Of a stretch of 26,896 nucleotides of DNA, positions 15,394 through 21,996 are shown piece after piece. Within the stretch, counting starts at the first letter, position 1. Each line of letters starts with the position of its first letter. Position numbers and translations under genes: made by a program. The stretch comes from Acholeplasmataceae bacterium (lineage in GTDB: Bacteria; Bacillota_I; Bacilli_A; Acholeplasmatales; Acholeplasmataceae), in contig JAFGTI010000040.1 of NCBI GenBank assembly GCA_016934175.1, positions 1-26,896 on the forward strand, written 5' to 3'. The notes under the pieces are model-generated. The model worked only from the letters and a program-made list of their open reading frames with translations, did no database searches and had not been told where the DNA came from.

Positions 15394-16008
15394 TTATTTT
15401 ACTCCCTTTTCGATGATTTTTATTCTTTCTGTGAATAGTTCTAGACTTTCTGATTCCGACATTTTGTCATGAACACATACATTATAAGTAGATAAATATA
15501 TAGTCATTGCATAATCAATTAATGAAGCTTTTTTAATTCCATCTAATTGATCCAATTGATCACTTCCAGTCTTAAATGAAGCAAGTATTGAGTATATCCC
15601 AATTTTTTGTGAAGGATGATAGATTGTTCCCTCCAAACAACCCATCTTTCTAGTTTGGAGAAATCTAAAGTAGTGAGTCAAAAGTAATTTTCTTTCGTCA
15701 AAAGCATATTGAACTATATCATATTTAAAAAGTTTGATGAGAAAATCAAATAAGTTCCCTTTAAAACCTTCAGCAAGATTAGATACTTTTTTGATACGAT
15801 CTGTACGAAGAGTAGAAATTACAAGATTATAATAATCTTCCAAATTTTCAAAATAGGCATAAAAAGACCCTCTGGGCAAACCGGCCTTATTCACAACCAT
15901 TTGTATGTCGACATTTTCAAATGGATTTTTAGAGAAAATGTCTACACCAACCTCAATCAATTTTTTCTGTTTCTTCTCAGCAATATTATAGTATGTGTTT
16001 GTAGGCAT
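15394..16008 (-). CDS. TetR family transcriptional regulator
   Basis: A 204-residue regulator. The N-terminal TetR DNA-binding domain (about residues 10-57) includes LIEVGVDIFSKNPFENVDI and the recognition helix region GLPRGSFYAYFENLEDYY. The C-terminal ligand domain is unassigned, as usual. AGGAGG precedes the ATG. A perfect 17-bp palindrome lies at 16026-16042, right after its own -10 box, so it almost certainly represses itself and the two downstream genes (MsrQ-like membrane protein and cupin). The inducer is unknown; a redox or membrane-active compound is a guess from the regulated genes. Confidence 0.92.
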   Translation of the reverse strand: MPTNTYYNIAEKKQKKLIEVGVDIFSKNPFENVDIQMVVNKAGLPRGSFYAYFENLEDYYNLVISTLRTDRIKKVSNLAEGFKGNLFDFLIKLFKYDIVQYAFDERKLLLTHYFRFLQTRKMGCLEGTIYHPSQKIGIYSILASFKTGSDQLDQLDGIKKASLIDYAMTIYLSTYNVCVHDKMSESESLELFTERIKIIEKGVK

Positions 16009-16025
16009 AAGTTAATACCTCCTAA

Positions 16026-16042
16026 AATGACACCGTGTCATT
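16026..16042. promoter_or_regulatory. Predicted TetR operator
   Basis: Perfect inverted repeat: AATGACAC, one central base, GTGTCATT. It directly abuts the -10 box of the tetR promoter and covers the expected TSS, an ideal position for autorepression. No second full copy was found in the window. Confidence 0.75.
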
Positions 16043-16071
16043 ATTATATAATAGTCACTCCAAAAAAGCAA
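16043..16071 (-). promoter_or_regulatory. Promoter of the tetR operon
   Basis: Minus strand -35 TTGCTT (16066-16071), 17-bp spacer, perfect -10 TATAAT (16043-16048). The operator follows immediately downstream. Confidence 0.6.
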
Positions 16072-16162
16072 TCAATATGTTATGTGTACTAAATTTTTTT
16101 CATATACTGCTAGCTCTTTAGTTTTTGAGTACTTTAAATACTCTAGAATGAATTGTAAAAGT

Positions 16163-16198
16163 ATCACTAAAAAGAAAACGTCTGTTCAACAGGCGTTT
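16163..16198 (-). terminator. Intrinsic terminator after tRNA-Ser
   Basis: On the minus strand AAACG and CTGT pair with ACAG and CGTTT, with one mismatch and a 3-nt loop, followed by TTTTCTTTTT. It lies 9 nt after the tRNA CCA end and would end a dusB-tRNA transcript. Confidence 0.7.
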
Positions 16199-16206
16199 AA
16201 ATTTGA

Positions 16207-16295
16207 TGGCGGAAGAGATGGGATTCGAACCCATGCACCCTTTAGGATGACTGCATTTCGAGTGCAGCTCGTTATGACCACTTCGATACTCTTCC
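16207..16295 (-). tRNA. tRNA-Ser, anticodon CGA
   Basis: 89 nt including an encoded CCA. Acceptor arms are GGAAGAG and CTCTTCC, with G as discriminator base, a serine identity element. The anticodon stem CTGCA/TGCAG closes the loop CTCGAAA, giving anticodon CGA, which reads UCG. A long variable arm (TCATCC..GGGTGC) and the T loop TTCGAAT are present. It lies 23 bp downstream of dusB on the same strand, so it may be cotranscribed and cut out by tRNA processing enzymes. Confidence 0.96.
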
Positions 16296-16318
16296 GTCAT
16301 ATAATATACTCATTTATT

Positions 16319-17287
16319 TTAACTAAAAAAATCATTAATTAATTCAATAACTTCTTCTTTAGATTTTGCTTGTGATAACTGTTTTCTAAGTGTACTCGCA
16401 TGTTCAATACCTTTAAGATACCACGGACCATGACTTCTCATCTCTAAGATTCCTACCTTTTCACCTTTAAGTTTACATAAAGCATCTAAATGATGAATCA
16501 TCATCTCTTTAATTTCTTGATGTGATGGACGGTCTATCTGTGTTCCATCTTTTAAATACGCTTTTATTTCTCTAAATATCCATGGATTACCTAATGATGC
16601 TCTTCCAATCATAATTGCATCACAACCAGTATAATCTAACATATATTTTGCACTGGGACCATCGATGACATCCCCATTTCCAATAACAGGAATACTCACA
16701 TTTTCTTTAACCGCTTTAATAATATCTAAATCTGCATTGCCGCTATATCCTTGTGCACGGGTTCTAGCATGTACAGTAATTGCACTCGCTCCAGCTTTTT
16801 CTATTCTTTTAGCTACTTCAACTGCATTAATTGAATTAATATCCCAACCACTTCTTATTTTAACTGTCACTGGCTTTTTAACATTTTGAACAATTGAAAA
16901 AACAATCTCTTCAATTAAATCTGGATTTTTCATCAATGAAGCACCCGCTTGAGCTTTGATTGCTACTTTAGGTACTGGACACCCCATATTAATATCAATG
17001 ATATCAGCATCACTATATTGATCAATGTACATAGCTGCATCAACCATCGACTTTAAGTCTGATCCAAAAATTTGTTGTGCCATGGGTCTTTCTAAATCTG
17101 TCATATATAGCAATTTCATCGTTTTCTCATTTTTATGAAGTAATCCTTTATCAGACACCATTTCAGCATAAACTAATCCCGCACCAAATTTTCTTGATAA
17201 AATACGAAAAGGACTGTTTGACACTCCAGCCATCGGTGCTAAAATAATTTTATTCTCAATTTCAAGATTACCAATTTTAAATGACAT
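16319..17287 (-). CDS. dusB: tRNA-dihydrouridine synthase DusB
   Basis: A 322-residue FMN-dependent flavoprotein that reduces uridines to dihydrouridine in the D loop of tRNAs. The TIM-barrel start ILAPMAGVSNSPFRIL and IIDINMGCPVPKV (catalytic Cys at residue 103) are diagnostic. VTVKIRSGWD, ITVHARTRAQGYSG and PVIGNGDV are FMN and tRNA contacts, and GCDAIMIGRASLGNPWIF is the phosphate-binding end. The length is typical of the DusB/YacF type of Bacillota. AAAGGTG precedes the ATG, with a good promoter about 50-75 bp upstream. tRNA-Ser follows directly. Confidence 0.95.
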   Translation of the reverse strand: MSFKIGNLEIENKIILAPMAGVSNSPFRILSRKFGAGLVYAEMVSDKGLLHKNEKTMKLLYMTDLERPMAQQIFGSDLKSMVDAAMYIDQYSDADIIDINMGCPVPKVAIKAQAGASLMKNPDLIEEIVFSIVQNVKKPVTVKIRSGWDINSINAVEVAKRIEKAGASAITVHARTRAQGYSGNADLDIIKAVKENVSIPVIGNGDVIDGPSAKYMLDYTGCDAIMIGRASLGNPWIFREIKAYLKDGTQIDRPSHQEIKEMMIHHLDALCKLKGEKVGILEMRSHGPWYLKGIEHASTLRKQLSQAKSKEEVIELINDFFS

Positions 17288-17334
17288 TAAATCACCTTTA
17301 CTATTTGCTTAAAAATTACACTTTGTGCAAGACT

Positions 17335-17363
17335 AGTATAAACATTTAATGTCCAGATATCAA
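17335..17363 (-). promoter_or_regulatory. Promoter of dusB
   Basis: Minus strand -35 TTGATA (17358-17363), 17-bp spacer, -10 TATACT (17335-17340). A TSS near 17328 gives a leader of about 40 nt. Confidence 0.6.
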
Positions 17364-17387
17364 GTTAATTCATTTCTTATCTTCTAA

Positions 17388-17418
17388 TAAAAATAAAAAA
17401 AAAGAACCTGAGTTCTTT
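17388..17418 (-). terminator. Intrinsic terminator of the FMN-binding membrane protein gene
   Basis: A perfect 7-bp stem AAAGAAC/GTTCTTT (17401-17418) with a 4-nt loop. On the minus strand it runs into a long T tract (17388-17400). The gene stop is 17 bp upstream in the transcript. Confidence 0.85.
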
Positions 17419-17434
17419 CATTTATGAACTAATT

Positions 17435-18412
17435 CTAATTTACCGCTGCCTCTAATAAAGCTTTTTGAACAGCTTCTAATATGCCTTCGCTTGTATGTGT
17501 AGCACCAGCTATAATATCTATTTGAGCTGAATTCTGCTGGATGATTTGATTGATTAGAAGATTTGCATCATAAAGATATAACCCTCGTTTATCATAGGGA
17601 GTACATCCGCAATCATAAACATGAATATCCATAATCTCTCCATCTACAATAGTAACTTCTAAATCTACGATTAACTGGTTATACCCCACCGCTTGTGCTC
17701 TATAGGTTCCATCGACAAAATCTGTGCTACTAATCACAGGTATCTCGGATTCAGCTGTTGAAAAAACTGGCAACCCCGCAAATTCCACAATCAAGATAAC
17801 AATGACTGATGTCAAAACTATAGATTTTATAATTGCGTGAGATTTATAGATATAATTAATTTGCTTTACTAAAAAATAGAGACCAAAAATAACAAGATAC
17901 TGTACTGTAAACTCCGAAGTTGTAATTAAAAGATGAATAAATAAAAGTAGATAACTAAAATAAGCAAATTTTTGATATTTAACCCATGACTTGATATTCA
18001 TTCTTTTCTTAATAATTTTAAAGGAAATAATAAATAAAGGAATCATAATAACAAAACTGATAATACCATACCATTCATAAGCAATGGAACCTATTAATGA
18101 ATAATACAAATAAATCAGACCGTGAGGAATAATTAAAATAAACCCTATAATGGAATATTCTTTTCTTACTGTTCTAAGTCTTTTTGATAGGGTAGATTTC
18201 CGGCTGAAAGCTCCCGTTATCATAACGACAAGCATAAAACTTACACCTAAAAATCCAAGATTAATGAATTCAAATGATGGATTTTCATATAAGAAAGTTG
18301 CTACAATAGCAAGAATCAAAGCTAAACTGTAAAAATATATTTCATTTTTATGAATAAATTTTGAAAAAAAGTATGCAAGGATGATTAAACCTAGCATGAT
18401 GATAACAAACAT
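17435..18412 (-). CDS. MsrQ/YedZ-like membrane protein fused to an FMN-binding domain
   Basis: 325 residues. Residues 1-215 hold about seven or eight membrane segments with the same plan as the 213-residue protein at 14751-15392: IIGFILIIPHGLIYL (H97), IPLFIISFK, WVKYQKFAYFSYLLLFIHLL (Q147 in place of the usual His, then H160). Residues 229-325 are an FMN-binding domain (VDGTYRAQAVGYNQ, then VDGEIMDIHVYDCG) ending in IDIIAGATHTSEGI. This fits the flavinylation pattern Dxx[x]GAT, with T305 as the residue that ApbE would modify. Such proteins pass electrons across the membrane to an extracytoplasmic flavin. C268 and C270 (CGC) are unusual extras. I chose the ATG at 18412 because GAAAGG lies about 9 nt before it but abuts the ATG at 18421. 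No apbE is in the window. Confidence 0.85.
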   Translation of the reverse strand: MFVIIMLGLIILAYFFSKFIHKNEIYFYSLALILAIVATFLYENPSFEFINLGFLGVSFMLVVMITGAFSRKSTLSKRLRTVRKEYSIIGFILIIPHGLIYLYYSLIGSIAYEWYGIISFVIMIPLFIISFKIIKKRMNIKSWVKYQKFAYFSYLLLFIHLLITTSEFTVQYLVIFGLYFLVKQINYIYKSHAIIKSIVLTSVIVILIVEFAGLPVFSTAESEIPVISSTDFVDGTYRAQAVGYNQLIVDLEVTIVDGEIMDIHVYDCGCTPYDKRGLYLYDANLLINQIIQQNSAQIDIIAGATHTSEGILEAVQKALLEAAVN

Positions 18413-18614
18413 AATCTTCATCCTTTCTAGAACGTAACCTTATATAACTAACAAAAAAATACTCTAAATTATTGGTGAAAATAAAAACTTCACTATTTGC
18501 AATAATTTAATCATAACATAATTGTTTAATCATTCAAGTAAAATCTGTAAAGCATATCCTATGATATAGATTTCATGTAATGTGCTAAAATATGAATGAT
18601 AAGGAACTGATAAT

Positions 18615-19499
18615 ATGAAAGATTATGCTTTAATTGCTCACGCTTATAACAAAACAGTAAGAATATATGTAGCATCTTCCACACATCTTGTTGAAGAAGC
18701 AAGAAAAATACACAAGACATGGCCTACGGCAACGGCAGCACTTGGACGTTTTTTAACTGTATCTGCAATGATGGGTTTAATGTATAAAGAAAAAGAACGT
18801 ATCACCTTAAGAATTAAGGGAGACGGTCCTATTGGATCAATGCTTGTAGAAGCCAATACATTAGGTGAGGTTCGAGGTGAACTAACAAACTCAAATGTCT
18901 ACCTACAATATGAAGATGGTCCAAAAAAAGGTAAGCTCAATGTGGGTGCAGCAGTTGGAAAAGGATTTCTACATGTTACAAAAGATTTAGGTATGAAAGA
19001 ATTCTTCACATCTTCTTCTGAACTTCAAACAGGAGAAATCGGTGATGATTTCACCTATTATTTTGCACTTTCCGAACAAACCCCCTCATCTGTTGGTCTT
19101 GGCGTTTTAGTTAATGTTGATCATTCTGTATTAGCAAGTGGTGGTTATATTCTACAAGTCATGCCAAATATCAAAGAAGAAACAATCACTCATTTAGAAT
19201 CTTTAATCTCTAGTTTACCACCAATGTCAACACTCATTCATGAAGGAAAAACACCTGAAGAAATCTTAACTCTTCTTTCTAGTGGGACTGAAGAAATCTT
19301 AAAAAAACAACCTATCAATTATAGCTGCCACTGTTCAAAAGAGAGTTTTTCAAAATCCTTATCCGCATTAGATGATGAAACTATGGATTCATTAATACAT
19401 GAAGACGGACAAGCAGAAATAGAGTGTCATTTTTGTCATAAGAAGTACCACTTCACCAAAGATGAACTTCTTAAAATAAAAAACTTCAGAAAGATATGA
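18615..19499 (+). CDS. hslO: Redox-regulated chaperone Hsp33
   Basis: A 294-residue holdase. Oxidation releases zinc, unfolds the C-terminal switch and exposes client-binding surface during oxidative stress. The zinc centre is complete: C238 and C240 in SCHC, C271 and C274 in CHFC. The N-terminal core shows RIKGDGPIGSMLVEANTLGEVRG, and later YFALSEQTPSSVGLGVLV and GGYILQVMP, all typical. AAGGAA lies about 9 nt before the ATG. An extended -10 (TGC then TAAAAT, 18586-18591) is the likely promoter, with a poor -35. No strong terminator was found after it. It diverges from the flavin/haem membrane protein gene, so two redox-related genes share a 200-bp upstream region. Confidence 0.96.
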   Translation: MKDYALIAHAYNKTVRIYVASSTHLVEEARKIHKTWPTATAALGRFLTVSAMMGLMYKEKERITLRIKGDGPIGSMLVEANTLGEVRGELTNSNVYLQYEDGPKKGKLNVGAAVGKGFLHVTKDLGMKEFFTSSSELQTGEIGDDFTYYFALSEQTPSSVGLGVLVNVDHSVLASGGYILQVMPNIKEETITHLESLISSLPPMSTLIHEGKTPEEILTLLSSGTEEILKKQPINYSCHCSKESFSKSLSALDDETMDSLIHEDGQAEIECHFCHKKYHFTKDELLKIKNFRKI

Positions 19500-19601
19500 A
19501 GTTCTTAGTGATTAAATATATTTACTATAACCACTTAATTCTATAACTCTTATCATTTTTTTATGTTAAATCATTGGCTGCTCATTAATACCAAGCGCAC
19601 C

Positions 19602-19630
19602 TTGACAGTTTATTGTCACAATGCTATAAT
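19602..19630 (+). promoter_or_regulatory. Consensus sigma-A-type promoter
   Basis: -35 TTGACA (19602-19607), 17-bp spacer, -10 TATAAT (19625-19630), both perfect, with an extended TGC just before the -10. It is the best promoter in the window. No protein gene begins before the terminator that follows. Confidence 0.8.
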
Positions 19631-19636
19631 TATTAC

Positions 19637-19707
19637 AAATGTTAATTATACGCTGAGAGTACTGAGCAAAGCAAAATTCAAATTATTTATTTGGTTTTGC
19701 TTTTTTT
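19637..19707 (+). ncRNA. Candidate small RNA (about 70 nt) or leader RNA
   Basis: The predicted transcript runs from a TSS about 7 nt after the -10 to the T-run of an intrinsic terminator. The 5' half carries the direct repeat CTGAG-AGTA-CTGAG and a possible GCT/AGC stem; the 3' half is the terminator. A five-codon frame (MLIIR, ATG at 19639) begins almost at the TSS but has no ribosome binding site. I see no competing antiterminator pairing, so an independent small RNA fits better than an attenuator. It does not match 4.5S RNA or a riboswitch that I can recognise. Function unknown. Confidence 0.5.
19668..19707 (+). terminator. Intrinsic terminator of the small transcript
   Basis: AAAGCAAAA (19668-19676) pairs with TTTTGCTTT (19695-19703), and inside it CAAAT pairs with ATTTG around a 5-nt loop. 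Four more T follow. It lies about 100 bp before the membrane hydrolase gene. Confidence 0.8.
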
Positions 19708-19809
19708 AATAGTAAACTGGTTTGAACTTTTCAAATATTTTTTGGGACTGATTTCTACATTATATAAATCACTATATAATGAAAATAGAGAAAAAAGAGA
19801 GGAGAAAAA

Positions 19810-21900
19810 ATGTTTAAAAAATTGTTGAACCCAGTAAAATTGCTGGTGGCTTTACTTATTGTCATACTTGCTTCTAGTTTCTTTGCAGCAACGGTTCAAA
19901 GTTCATTCTTTTCGGTTAAAGTAGAGGCTATTACTTTTGAAACTGAAAATGGAGAACTCGCTGGCTATCTATACACACCTCGTGGTGTTGATAATGCCAA
20001 TCCAGCTCCTGCAGTCATCTTCACACATGGCTACTTGAATAATAAGGAAATGCAGGAAATCGGAGCTATAGAACTTTCCAAGAGAGGTTACGTTGTTTTA
20101 GCTATCGATATGTATGATCATGGTGATTCATCAAAAATGGATGCAGCTTTTAGTTTCTATGTGAAATCCCTCTATGATGCGGCACAATACATGTATGATC
20201 AAGACTATGTTCTAAAAGATGCTGATGGAAATGGTATGATTGGTGTCAGCGGACACTCTATGGGTGGATTCTCAGCTGAATATGCTGTTATTTTTGATGA
20301 AATGGATTTTGCGACAAATGGCTATCGCAAAATTGTAACTTCATTAGCAGTTGGTTCAGACTTCCGTTATGTATTTGTTGCTGATCCAACAAGTTATTTT
20401 GCAAACAGAAGTAGCGGCGTTATAGCAGCTCATTACGACCAATTCTTCTTTGATAATGATTCTCCAGCAGGTACCGGTTCTGTTATTTATAAAGATTACA
20501 CAACCGATTCAGTTGGTCTAGAATTTTTAGGAAGAACTGCATCTGAAGTTACAGAAGCTGGTGTTTTCTATTATCGTGATGGTGGTCAAAGAGTCATTTA
20601 TACTCCTGATGAAACACATCCACAAAACACATGGTCACTTGAATCAGGTAAAGACACAATTACTTTCTTTGAAAGAGCATTCTCATTCCAATTAACATTG
20701 CATAATCTCGGTGATTTAGAAGATTATGGTATTACAACTGGAAGCACCACTCAAACATGGTGGTTAAAAGAAGCCTTCACAATGATTGCATTAGTTGCTT
20801 TATTTATTATGATTTTCCCAGTATTCACACTTATTTCAAAATTACCTGTATTCAACAAAGCTAATGGTAAAGACTTAACTCTTGAAGCTCCAGTTAAGTT
20901 ATCAAATGAAAAGAGATACTTAAAAGGTATCATTATTACACTAGCAACGCTTTTAAGTGCTTTCTACATTCCTATTTTTATGGATCGTTCAACAGCTGTT
21001 GATGCAACAAATGGTGCATTATCTGGTTTGGCATTGCTTGGTTCAGCATTATATTATGTTATGGCAGGTGCAGTTGTTATTGCTATCGCAGTATGGATTG
21101 TTGCCCTTGCAAAAAACGAAAACAAGGAATCTATCCAAACAGCTCAAAAAGTATCTCTTGGATCTGGAGCAATTATATTTGTTGCCCTTTCATTCCGTTG
21201 GTTATTAACTCACCCAACCATACTTAATGATACTAATTATTGGGGCGCGCCTTCAGTTAATACTATCTTCTATTGGGCTTTGTGTAGTGCAGCAATCATT
21301 TTACTTGTAACACTTGTTGCAGTTCCAATGTTAAATTATGGTGAGGAAGTTGAAAATCCTTATGGTATTAAAGCATCTTTAGTCCAAGTTGGATCTAGTT
21401 TATTAACAGCTATTGCTGTCACAACAGGTATTCTATTGGTAGTTGCTGTTGTTGGCTGGGTTTTCTTAACTGACTTTAGATTCTACACTTATGCAATTCA
21501 AATTTTTAATTCTAGCCAATTTTTAGCAGCACTCAGATATATGCCAATCATCTTCATTTATTACTTTGCTGCAGCTATTAGTGTTCATGCAAATACAAGA
21601 AACATGAAGGGTTGGTTAGCTGATGTTTTAGCTGCTTTCTTACTCGCTGGTCCTGTCGTATTATTCTTAGTTTATAACTATTGGGTACTCTATAATACAG
21701 GTGCAGCAGCTTTCCCAAGTTTCTCACTTTCTGCAATTCTTTGCGTTGGATTGGTTCCAACATTATCAGTTGCCGGTATTATTTCAAGAAGATTTTCACA
21801 AAAGACAGGAAATGTATGGACATCCGTATTCTTCAATACAATCTTTTTTACGTTGATCACGTTAGCAAACACAATCGTATACGTTATTGCAATTGCATAA
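19810..21900 (+). CDS. Membrane protein with extracytoplasmic alpha/beta-hydrolase domain
   Basis: 696 residues. Residues 10-30 form an N-terminal membrane segment. Residues 38-315 form an alpha/beta-hydrolase domain with THGYLNN (oxyanion region, H73-G74), LAIDMYDHGDSS and the nucleophile elbow GHSMGG (S150). H269 in DETHPQ is a candidate catalytic His. Residues 322-694 contain about ten further membrane segments with short loops. The arrangement (anchor, hydrolase, multi-span region) suggests that the hydrolase faces outside. Substrates could be lipids, peptides or esters at the cell surface; nothing in the sequence decides. GAGAGGAG precedes the ATG. It stands alone between a small-RNA unit and a strong terminator. 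The membrane part matches no transporter family I recognise. Confidence 0.82.
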   Translation: MFKKLLNPVKLLVALLIVILASSFFAATVQSSFFSVKVEAITFETENGELAGYLYTPRGVDNANPAPAVIFTHGYLNNKEMQEIGAIELSKRGYVVLAIDMYDHGDSSKMDAAFSFYVKSLYDAAQYMYDQDYVLKDADGNGMIGVSGHSMGGFSAEYAVIFDEMDFATNGYRKIVTSLAVGSDFRYVFVADPTSYFANRSSGVIAAHYDQFFFDNDSPAGTGSVIYKDYTTDSVGLEFLGRTASEVTEAGVFYYRDGGQRVIYTPDETHPQNTWSLESGKDTITFFERAFSFQLTLHNLGDLEDYGITTGSTTQTWWLKEAFTMIALVALFIMIFPVFTLISKLPVFNKANGKDLTLEAPVKLSNEKRYLKGIIITLATLLSAFYIPIFMDRSTAVDATNGALSGLALLGSALYYVMAGAVVIAIAVWIVALAKNENKESIQTAQKVSLGSGAIIFVALSFRWLLTHPTILNDTNYWGAPSVNTIFYWALCSAAIILLVTLVAVPMLNYGEEVENPYGIKASLVQVGSSLLTAIAVTTGILLVVAVVGWVFLTDFRFYTYAIQIFNSSQFLAALRYMPIIFIYYFAAAISVHANTRNMKGWLADVLAAFLLAGPVVLFLVYNYWVLYNTGAAAFPSFSLSAILCVGLVPTLSVAGIISRRFSQKTGNVWTSVFFNTIFFTLITLANTIVYVIAIA

Positions 21901-21951
21901 CTTATTAAGTAAATGTTTGCAAACTATTGATGGATTTAAATTTTAATTATT

Positions 21952-21987
21952 AAAAGGACAATCGCATGCTGCGAGTGTCCTTTTTTT
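21952..21987. terminator. Bidirectional terminator between the membrane hydrolase and the GH3 gene
   Basis: AAAAGGACA, then TCGCA after one unpaired base, pair with TGCGA and TGTCC(TTTT) around a 3-nt loop. Seven T follow on the plus strand, and TTTTAATAATT on the minus strand. It serves the convergent genes on both sides. Confidence 0.88.
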
Positions 21988-21996
21988 GAATTAGAT

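Larger units (their letters stand above)
19500..19809. other. Intergenic region with a small transcription unit
   Basis: 310 bp between hslO and the membrane hydrolase. The first 100 bp show nothing beyond a weak AACTTC/GAAGTT inverted repeat over the hslO stop. From 19602 there is a consensus promoter and a terminator, described separately. Closer to the hydrolase a -10-like TATAAT (19775-19780) has no good -35, followed by a strong GAGAGGAG ribosome binding site. Confidence 0.6.

Noticed and set aside
16082..16342. Plus-strand open frame of 86 codons (and a minus-strand one of 60 codons) across the tRNA
   Set aside because: Both run through tRNA-Ser and its terminator, have no ribosome binding site, and match nothing; the peptide similarity is the common mistranslated tRNA type.
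19493..19510. AACTTC/GAAGTT inverted repeat at the hslO stop as a terminator
   Set aside because: Six-pair stem with a 10-nt loop and no T-run behind it; too weak to call.
19650..19672. CTGAGA string suggesting a TPP riboswitch
   Set aside because: Only the short string matches. The second conserved TPP half and the three-way junction are absent, and the neighbouring gene is not a thiamine gene.
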